Below, piece after piece: positions 13,122-19,417 of a stretch of 19,417 nucleotides of DNA. Positions within the stretch are counted from its first letter, which is position 1. Every line of letters begins with the position of its first letter. The notes under the pieces were generated by a model. It saw only the letters and a program-made list of their open reading frames with translations, was not told the origin of the DNA and did no database searches. Source of the DNA: Firmicutes bacterium UBA1764 (lineage in GTDB: Bacteria > Bacillota > Clostridia > Peptostreptococcales > Anaerovoracaceae); the NCBI GenBank assembly GCA_002315535.1, contig DCHA01000025.1:1-19417 (forward strand). Direction: 5' to 3'. Both the position numbers and the translations under genes were made by a program.

Positions 13122-15457
13122 TTCTTTAATGTTACGACTGTTACACCGTCGCCGCCCTCTTTATATTCACCTAAGCGAATTGATTTAACGTTTTTATTTC
13201 TCTTTAGCATTTTGCCAAGGCCATCTCTGAGTATCCCGGCACCTCTGCCGTGGATAACCTGAACTGTTTCAAGTCCTGCAAGGAATGCATCATCAATATA
13301 TTTATCAACCTCGACCTCGGCCTCATCAAGCGCCTTGCCGATAACATTGATTGACATCGGAACAGACATGGCTTTTGTTCTTTTCAGCTTTGAGAATTTT
13401 GTCTTTTCGCGGTCCTTGTCACTGACGTTTTCCTGTACTATGGTAATGCCGGAGAGATTCACTGATAATTTCATTGATCCGATTTGAACCATCAAATTAC
13501 CCTTATCATCAGGAAGCGTTAGAACCTGACCCTTATCACCAACTGACAGCACATTTACTCTCATGCCAACTGTGATCTCATCGGATGTAGGAGGGTCGGG
13601 ATTTTCCTCTGAAATACCCTTGGGAGCATATTTCTTTTTCTTTGACCTGATGGTCTTCTTTGCTTCCTCGAGCTCTCTGTTGTTCAGCTTTTTCTGAAGC
13701 TCCTTTGCGGTAGCCTCGGCGTCATCAAGGATCTCCTTTGCCTTAGCCTTTGCTTCCTCAAGAAGCTCTTCCTTTTTATTCTTAAGACGATCTTCAAGCT
13801 CGTCTATCTTTGCTTTTTCTTTTTCTATTTCAGCTCTCAGTCTTTCTGATTCAAGCCTGTCGTTTTCAGCGGCTTTTTTATCAGCGGCAATTGAGCTGAG
13901 TACATCCTCAAATGCAATGTCGCCCTTTTCAAGAAGACCTCTTGCCTTCTCAATTATGTCATCCTTTAGTCCAAGCTTTTTGGATATTTCAAATGCGTTT
14001 GATTTTCCCGGCACACCAATCATCAGCCTATAGGTTGGTGACAGTGTCTCAACATCAAATTCCATTGATGCATTTTGTACGCCCGGAGTTGATATCGCAT
14101 ATTTTTTCAATTCTGTGTAATGAGTTGTTGCAATTGTCTTAGCTCCATTTGAATAGAGCTTTTCAAGAACGGCAATTGCCAGAGCCGCACCCTCTGTCGG
14201 ATCGGTGCCTGCACCAAGCTCGTCCAGTAATACCAGGCAGTCGCTGTTTGCGCCTTCGGTAATATCAACGATATTTTTCATATGAGAGCTGAATGTAGAA
14301 AGGCTCTGCTCAATGCTTTGTTCATCACCTATATCAGCATAGATATTTCTGAATATCGGAAGACTTGTTCCGTCATTGGCAGGAACAAAAAGCCCCGCCT
14401 GAGCCATCAAGCACATAAGCCCCACAGTCTTTAAGGTTACGGTTTTACCACCGGTGTTCGGGCCTGTTACAACGAGAGTATCGTAGTCAATACCAAGCTC
14501 AACATTTATTGGAACAACCTTCTTTTTATCAATAAGAGGATGTCTTCCCTTTTTAATAATTATCTTTCCCTCTGTGTTTATCTCAGGACGTGATGCATTC
14601 ATATTGCATGCTAGCCTGCCCTTTGCAAAGAGATAGTCAAGCTTAAACAGAATCTCCTGATTACACTTGATAGCAAGCTCCTCGCGTCCAACCCAGGAGG
14701 ATAAATCCTCGAGTATTCTTTGTATTTCGTTTTGCTCTGCAAGCTCAAGCTCTCTGAGAGCATTGTTCATATTGACAATAACCTGAGGCTCGATAAATAG
14801 TGTCGCGCCCGATGCTGACTGATCGTGAACAATTCCGGAGATTTGATTCTTATGCTCGAGCTTAACAGGTATTACATATCTTCCCTGGCGCATTGTAACA
14901 ACTGCATCCTGAAGGAAGGTCTTATTTGCAGCGGAGTTAGCAATAGAGCCAAGCTTGGATCTTATTGCCTCGTTCTGCTTAATGATATCTCTTCTGATTC
15001 TTCTCAGCTCCGGACTGGCAGTATCAGCGATTTCGTCTTCTGTCAGTATGCATCTTGTGATCTCGTCATGAAGACTGTCTAAAACACAAATTGCCGAAAC
15101 CAATCCATCAATGCGTGGAAGGCTCGGCAGATCACAGCTGAGAAAAGATCTGGTTTGAATTGCGGAGTTTAGATTATATGCTATCTGAAGAAGCTGCCTT
15201 GTTGTCAGGTGGCCCTCCATTGCCGCGAGATGCGCGATTCCGGAAACATCATAAAAGTACCCGAGAGGCGGAGCACCCTTGCGCATGATAACAGTCAGAG
15301 CCTCTTCTGTCCCCTGCAGCTCATCTGTTATCCACATAGGCTTATAGCTTGGATGCAGCTTGAGTGCTGCTTCGCGTGTCATTTGCGAACAGCACTCTGC
15401 TGCAAGTTTTTCTATAATCTTGCCGTATTCAAGTATCCCAAGTGTCCTTTTATCCAT
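13118..15457 (-). CDS. mutS2: MutS2 family ATPase (ribosome rescue / recombination suppressor)
   Basis: 779 residues, the usual MutS2 length. It lacks the mismatch-binding N-terminal domain of MutS. Walker A GPNTGGKT is at 332-339 and Walker B with LLDELGAGTDPTEG at 410-423, followed by TTHYTELK (444-451). A long charged coiled coil (about 520-605) leads to a KOW-like segment (about 625-675). The C-terminal Smr domain (about 700-779) has HGRG at 736-739. The Smr LDLR motif, implicated in nuclease activity in some homologues, reads INVI (703-706). MutS2 proteins bind branched DNA and collided ribosomes. Placement downstream of zapA matches the Bacillus order apart from missing genes between them. 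It starts 6 bases after zapA and ends overlapping argS. Confidence 0.96.
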   Translation of the reverse strand: MDKRTLGILEYGKIIEKLAAECCSQMTREAALKLHPSYKPMWITDELQGTEEALTVIMRKGAPPLGYFYDVSGIAHLAAMEGHLTTRQLLQIAYNLNSAIQTRSFLSCDLPSLPRIDGLVSAICVLDSLHDEITRCILTEDEIADTASPELRRIRRDIIKQNEAIRSKLGSIANSAANKTFLQDAVVTMRQGRYVIPVKLEHKNQISGIVHDQSASGATLFIEPQVIVNMNNALRELELAEQNEIQRILEDLSSWVGREELAIKCNQEILFKLDYLFAKGRLACNMNASRPEINTEGKIIIKKGRHPLIDKKKVVPINVELGIDYDTLVVTGPNTGGKTVTLKTVGLMCLMAQAGLFVPANDGTSLPIFRNIYADIGDEQSIEQSLSTFSSHMKNIVDITEGANSDCLVLLDELGAGTDPTEGAALAIAVLEKLYSNGAKTIATTHYTELKKYAISTPGVQNASMEFDVETLSPTYRLMIGVPGKSNAFEISKKLGLKDDIIEKARGLLEKGDIAFEDVLSSIAADKKAAENDRLESERLRAEIEKEKAKIDELEDRLKNKKEELLEEAKAKAKEILDDAEATAKELQKKLNNRELEEAKKTIRSKKKKYAPKGISEENPDPPTSDEITVGMRVNVLSVGDKGQVLTLPDDKGNLMVQIGSMKLSVNLSGITIVQENVSDKDREKTKFSKLKRTKAMSVPMSINVIGKALDEAEVEVDKYIDDAFLAGLETVQVIHGRGAGILRDGLGKMLKRNKNVKSIRLGEYKEGGDGVTVVTLKK

Positions 15458-15463
15458 TAGTCC

Positions 15464-15919
15464 CTATTGTCCAAGCTGTCTCTTGAGAGTTTCAATCTCA
15501 TTCTTCAAATGGATATTTTCCATCTGAATATCAAAGAAACTGCTTTCAATATCTCTGCATTTTGATTCAAGCTCGTGGATGAGTTTCTGTGACTCCTCAG
15601 GAACGCTCTTTGAAGTTTCAAGCTGGCTTGTTAATTCATCAATTCTTTTGCGAAGAACATCGTTATAGCCGGCAGCCTGAGCGATTTTATCATTAAGCTC
15701 ATTTACCTGCTTGCTCTTATCTTCTGCAGAAGCAATATCTGATGCCAGATTCATTGCAGCGAGAACTGCAACAGAGGAAGCGGAGCCTTTATAGAATTCC
15801 CCGACCTCTCTCATCTTTTGATCAACTATATCAGCCAATCTCATGATTTCTTCTCTTGGCATATCTCCTGAAATAGAGTATTCCTGTCCATAAATTTTGA
15901 CAGCTACACTGTTTCCCAT
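15464..15919 (-). CDS. zapA: Cell division protein ZapA
   Basis: 151-residue ZapA-like protein that cross-links FtsZ filaments at the division ring. The N-terminal globular part (SVAVKIYGQEYSISGD, 4-19, then a helix with LADIVDQKMREV near 28-39) matches the ZapA head. SSVAVLAAMNLASDI (48-62) is the conserved helix. From about residue 65 the protein is a long coiled coil to the end, longer than the roughly 85-110 residues of many ZapA proteins. SD AAAGGA sits 6 bases before the ATG. It follows pheT by 12 bases, the position zapA holds in Bacillus apart from an intervening rnhC there. Confidence 0.9.
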   Translation of the reverse strand: MGNSVAVKIYGQEYSISGDMPREEIMRLADIVDQKMREVGEFYKGSASSVAVLAAMNLASDIASAEDKSKQVNELNDKIAQAAGYNDVLRKRIDELTSQLETSKSVPEESQKLIHELESKCRDIESSFFDIQMENIHLKNEIETLKRQLGQ

Positions 15920-15931
15920 GGCTTATCCTTT

Positions 15932-18379
15932 CTACATCTCTCTGAGTACTGCGTTAAATTCATCCTTAAGTGCAATAAGCATCTTTGAATTCAGTTCATT
16001 AACCTCTTCTTCCTTAAGAGTTCTGTCAGATCTTCTGTATACGAGTGAGAATGCAAGTGACTTCTGACCCGGAAGAATCGGAGCGCCTCTATATACATCG
16101 AAAAGCTTAACACTTTCAAGGAGCTCTGATGTGTGCTTTTTGATTGCCTTTTCAAGTTCACCTACGGTAATCTTTTCATCAACAACCATTGCGAAATCTC
16201 TTACCATTGCAGGATACTTTGGAAGAGGTGTATATCTGTGATCTACGGATGCAAGATCTACGACTCTTGAGAAGTAAATCTCTGCAGCGTATACACGTGC
16301 ATCAATTCCGTAGTTACCTGTAACCTCAGGATGAACCTCACCAATAATACCAATGCAAAGACCATCTTTACGAAGAAGTGCGCATCTGCCCGGGTGGAAG
16401 GTATTTGTATCTGTCAGCTGCTCGAAATCAACATCCTTAATTCCAAGTACTGAAAGAAGTTCAACAACAACTCCCTTAATTGTGTAGAAGCTTTCATCTT
16501 CACCGTAGCATGCAAGGCAGAGGCTATCGCGTTCTTCAGGAAGTATCTTTGTTCCCTTTCCGTCATCACCAAGGCCTGTATTGAAGAATGTATTGCCAAG
16601 CTCGAATCCTCTTACAGGACCGTTCTTTCTGTTATAGTTTGTTGAAAGAACCTCGAGCATATTTGGAAGTATGCATGTTCTCATTACAGAAGTTTCTTCG
16701 CCGAGAGGATTGATAAGCTTTACAAACTGTCTCATGTTTGAATCAGCCTTGATATTAATCTTATCAACTGCCTTTGGTGATACAAAGCTATATGTCTGGA
16801 ATTCATCAAAGCCCATTCCGATAAGCGCTGTCTTTGCATTATTTCTTATGCCCTGAGTATAAGAAATTCCGGCAGTATCGCTTGTCTTTGGAATAGTTAC
16901 AGGAAGCTTATCATAGCCGTACATTCTTGCAACTTCTTCAACGTAATCCTCTTCGATGTTTAAGTCCTGACGTACTGTCGGCGGAGTAACTGTGATAATG
17001 TCTCCATCAAGCTCTGCCTGCATCTCAAGTCCGCGGAGATAATCAAGCATCTGCTGGCCAGGGATATCGATTCCGAGAACGTGATTAATTCTTGATACTC
17101 TGACCTTAAGTGTTGTAGCCTTTGCCGGGTTTGGATATACATCAACATCACCGTCAAGAACAACGCCTGCACCAAGCTGTTCAACAAGGTAGCAGAATCT
17201 GTCGCAAGCATCCTTTGCAAGATTTGGATCGATTCCCTTTTCAAATCTTCCGGAGGCTTCTGTTCTGTGATGAAGCTCATTGCTGCTCTTTCTGATTGAA
17301 TCTCCGTTAAAGTTTGCAGATTCTACAAGAACCATATTTGTGTCCGGAGCAATTTCTGAATCAAGTCCGCCCATAATACCTGCGATTGCAAGAGGTCCCT
17401 GGGTATCATTAATCATCAGAGTTGTATCGCTAAGCTCTCTTTCAACTCCATCAAGAGTTGTGAACTTGTCACCCTTCTTTGCGGTATCAACGATAATCTT
17501 TCCGCCCTTAACGGTTCTGATATCAAATGCATGAAGCGGCTGACCGTATTCAAGCATTACGTAGTTTGTAATATCAACGATATTGTTGATTGGTCTCATG
17601 CCGGCAAGCATAAGTCTTTGCTGCATCCACCATGGAGACTGCTCAATCTTGATATCCTTAATTACTCTGCAGCAGTAACGACTGCAAAGCTCAGGCTTTT
17701 TAATCTCAACCTGTATATAGTCTGCAGATTTTTCAGGAGCCACCTTCTGACACTTAGTCTCAGGATACTTAAAGCTTCCGCCAAAAGTAGCTGCGCTTTC
17801 ACGCGCAATACCTATCATTGAAAGACAATCAGGTCTGTTTGGTGTAATTTCGAAATCAACAGTAGGAAGATCGATTCCAAGAGCTTCAACTATCGGTGTT
17901 CCCGGTACGAAGCATTCGTCATCAAGAAGCCAGAGACCTTCCTTGTCTCTCATAGGAACAATCTTATCAGGGAAGCCGAGCTCAGCGCATCCGCACATCA
18001 TTCCGTTGGACTGAACATCTCTGAGCTTACCTGCGGTAATCTTTACTCCGCCCTCTACCTTTGGCTGTCCGTGAAGTGGTCCGGGTACAACTGCGCCGTC
18101 AAGAGCAACAGCAACCTTGTCGCCAACCTTCATGTTATTTGCACCTGTTACAATCTGAACAGGACCATTTCCGCATTCAACCTGGCAAACAACCAGCTTA
18201 TCTGCATTTGGATGTGGATCGATTGAAAGAATCTTTCCAACAACTACATTTTCAATATCCTTGTCCCAGTAATCTACTGTTTCAAGATTTGTTCCGGAAA
18301 GAACCATGCCATCAACCCATTCATTAACAGGCATATCTACCGGTGTGTATTCCTTAAGCCATCTAATTGGTACTAACAT
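15932..18379 (-). CDS. pheT: Phenylalanyl-tRNA synthetase beta subunit
   Basis: 815-residue beta subunit of the alpha2-beta2 PheRS, standard bacterial length. A tRNA-binding OB domain (about 40-155, HPNADKLVVCQV at 56-67) is followed by the B3/4 editing domain (about 215-395) with EITPNRPDCLS (177-187), NNIVDITNY (265-273) and RTEASGRFEKGID (372-384). B5 follows at about 420-490, a catalytic-like core at about 500-705, and a C-terminal anticodon-binding FDX-ACB domain at about 720-815 (YPAMVRDFAMV). It starts 11 bases after pheS with a strong GGAGG SD that sits in the gap. Confidence 0.97.
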   Translation of the reverse strand: MLVPIRWLKEYTPVDMPVNEWVDGMVLSGTNLETVDYWDKDIENVVVGKILSIDPHPNADKLVVCQVECGNGPVQIVTGANNMKVGDKVAVALDGAVVPGPLHGQPKVEGGVKITAGKLRDVQSNGMMCGCAELGFPDKIVPMRDKEGLWLLDDECFVPGTPIVEALGIDLPTVDFEITPNRPDCLSMIGIARESAATFGGSFKYPETKCQKVAPEKSADYIQVEIKKPELCSRYCCRVIKDIKIEQSPWWMQQRLMLAGMRPINNIVDITNYVMLEYGQPLHAFDIRTVKGGKIIVDTAKKGDKFTTLDGVERELSDTTLMINDTQGPLAIAGIMGGLDSEIAPDTNMVLVESANFNGDSIRKSSNELHHRTEASGRFEKGIDPNLAKDACDRFCYLVEQLGAGVVLDGDVDVYPNPAKATTLKVRVSRINHVLGIDIPGQQMLDYLRGLEMQAELDGDIITVTPPTVRQDLNIEEDYVEEVARMYGYDKLPVTIPKTSDTAGISYTQGIRNNAKTALIGMGFDEFQTYSFVSPKAVDKINIKADSNMRQFVKLINPLGEETSVMRTCILPNMLEVLSTNYNRKNGPVRGFELGNTFFNTGLGDDGKGTKILPEERDSLCLACYGEDESFYTIKGVVVELLSVLGIKDVDFEQLTDTNTFHPGRCALLRKDGLCIGIIGEVHPEVTGNYGIDARVYAAEIYFSRVVDLASVDHRYTPLPKYPAMVRDFAMVVDEKITVGELEKAIKKHTSELLESVKLFDVYRGAPILPGQKSLAFSLVYRRSDRTLKEEEVNELNSKMLIALKDEFNAVLREM

Positions 18380-18390
18380 GCTTTACCTCC

Positions 18391-19413
18391 CTACTTGAAC
18401 TGTTCAATGAAACGTACATCGTTTTCATAAAGAAGACGAATGTCGTCTACTCCGTACTTGAGCATTGCAATTCTTTCAACGCCCATTCCGAAAGCAAAGC
18501 CTGTATATTTTTCTGTATCGATTCCGCCGACCTTAAGTACATTCGGATGAACCATACCGCAGCCGAGGATTTCAATCCAACCACTGCCCTTGCAAACATT
18601 GCAGCCCTTGCCGCCGCACTTGAAGCAGCTTACGTCCATTTCAGCACTTGGCTCTGTGAACGGGAAGTGATGAGGACGGAACTTTGTCTGAGCCTCAGGT
18701 CCAAACATCTGCTTGGCAAATGAATCAAGAACGCCCTTAAGATCTGCCATTGTGATTCCCTCTCCAACAACAAGTCCTTCAACCTGGTGGAACATTGGTG
18801 AGTGAGTTGCATCAGGTGTATCGCATCTGAAGCATCTTCCCGGAGCGATAACCTTAATTGGCGGTTCGTGCTTTTCGAGTGTTCTAACCTGTACACAGGA
18901 TGTCTGAGTTCTGAGAAGTGTATCTCCTGTGATATAAAATGTATCCGACATATCTCTTGCAGGATGATTCGGACCTGCATTAAGAGCATCAAAGTTATTA
19001 AATACGGTTTCAACTTCTGGACCTTCTGCAACTGAGAAGCCCATATTCATAAACACCTTTGAAATCTCATCAATAGTGATAGAGATGAGGTGCTTGGTTC
19101 CGAGTGTCTTAACAACACCCGGCTCAGTAACATCAATCTTTTCAGCGGCAAATTCAGCCTGCTTTTTCAGCTCTTTGAAATAAGCAATTTTTTCGTTAAT
19201 CTTTCCTTCGATTTCAGCGCGAGCCTTATTTGCTTCTGCACCGAATTCCTTTCTCATTTCCGGAGCGAGGTCCTTCATGCCCTTCATCAAATCTGTGAGA
19301 GCACCCTTCTTTCCCAAAACTTTTATTCTAAGATCCTCGGCATCCTCCAAAGAGCTTATGGCTTCGGCATTTTGTAAAGCTTCTTTCATTACGCTCTTAA
19401 GTTTATCAATCAT
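18391..19413 (-). CDS. pheS: Phenylalanyl-tRNA synthetase alpha subunit
   Basis: 340-residue catalytic class II subunit. An N-terminal coiled coil (1-95) that contacts tRNA-Phe precedes the core with EVETVFNNFDALN (133-145), FRCDTPDATHSPMFHQVEG (195-213, motif 2) and GFAFGMGVERIAML (305-318, motif 3, with the Ala of the Phe pocket). CFKCGGKGCNVCK (263-275) supplies four cysteines, a zinc-ribbon-like insertion usual in Firmicutes PheS. The start ATG is 4 bases from the window edge. Its promoter, ribosome binding site and any T-box leader therefore lie outside and cannot be judged. Confidence 0.97.
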   Translation of the reverse strand: MIDKLKSVMKEALQNAEAISSLEDAEDLRIKVLGKKGALTDLMKGMKDLAPEMRKEFGAEANKARAEIEGKINEKIAYFKELKKQAEFAAEKIDVTEPGVVKTLGTKHLISITIDEISKVFMNMGFSVAEGPEVETVFNNFDALNAGPNHPARDMSDTFYITGDTLLRTQTSCVQVRTLEKHEPPIKVIAPGRCFRCDTPDATHSPMFHQVEGLVVGEGITMADLKGVLDSFAKQMFGPEAQTKFRPHHFPFTEPSAEMDVSCFKCGGKGCNVCKGSGWIEILGCGMVHPNVLKVGGIDTEKYTGFAFGMGVERIAMLKYGVDDIRLLYENDVRFIEQFK

Positions 19414-19417
19414 GTCT

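Noticed and set aside
18630..19031. Second - strand open frame inside pheS
   Set aside because: It is an out-of-frame overlap with the well conserved pheS core.

Overview
The window looks like chromosomal DNA from a low-to-moderate GC Bacillota, most likely a clostridial and Lachnospiraceae-like bacterium. The reasons are: a pheS-pheT-zapA-mutS2 gene order close to the Bacillus arrangement, strong AGGAGG-type ribosome binding sites, tRNA genes with encoded CCA, a yybP-ykoY (manganese) riboswitch, and simple hairpin-plus-T-run terminators. I see no phage, insertion sequence or CRISPR array.

Region 1 (1-1323, + strand): a promoter, a yybP-ykoY type Mn2+ riboswitch and a leader terminator precede a CaCA-family cation/Ca2+ exchanger. 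The gene ends at a bidirectional terminator shared with the convergent operon.

Region 2 (1327-6859, - strand): a tight four-gene operon reads DegV-family fatty-acid-binding protein (FakB-like), isoprenylcysteine-methyltransferase-like membrane protein, GH3-family acyl-acid amido synthetase, then a 7TM-GAF-GGDEF-HD-GYP signalling protein. Neighbouring genes overlap or lie about 10 bases apart. A divergent + strand pair (6953-9554) encodes a short FakA-like DAK2 kinase and an adenosine deaminase family enzyme. Together they look like a divergent fatty acid kinase (FakA/FakB) module joined to an acyl-activating enzyme, a membrane methyltransferase and a c-di-GMP phosphodiesterase. This is the best candidate in the window for an undescribed pathway.

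Region 3 (9555-10356): non-protein-coding. It holds the terminator of the deaminase gene, about 2.6 copies of a 63-bp tandem repeat with a conserved hairpin, and a - strand cluster of tRNA-Asn(GTT), tRNA-Leu(TAA) and initiator tRNA-fMet(CAT). The cluster has a clear promoter upstream and a clear terminator downstream.

Region 4 (10357-19413, - strand): housekeeping operon pheS-pheT-zapA-mutS2-argS-TPR protein. Gaps are 2-12 bases or ATGA overlaps. It combines two aminoacyl-tRNA synthetases, a division-ring regulator, a MutS2 ribosome/DNA quality-control ATPase and an uncharacterised TPR protein. No terminator is visible before the tRNA cluster, so read-through into the tRNAs is possible.
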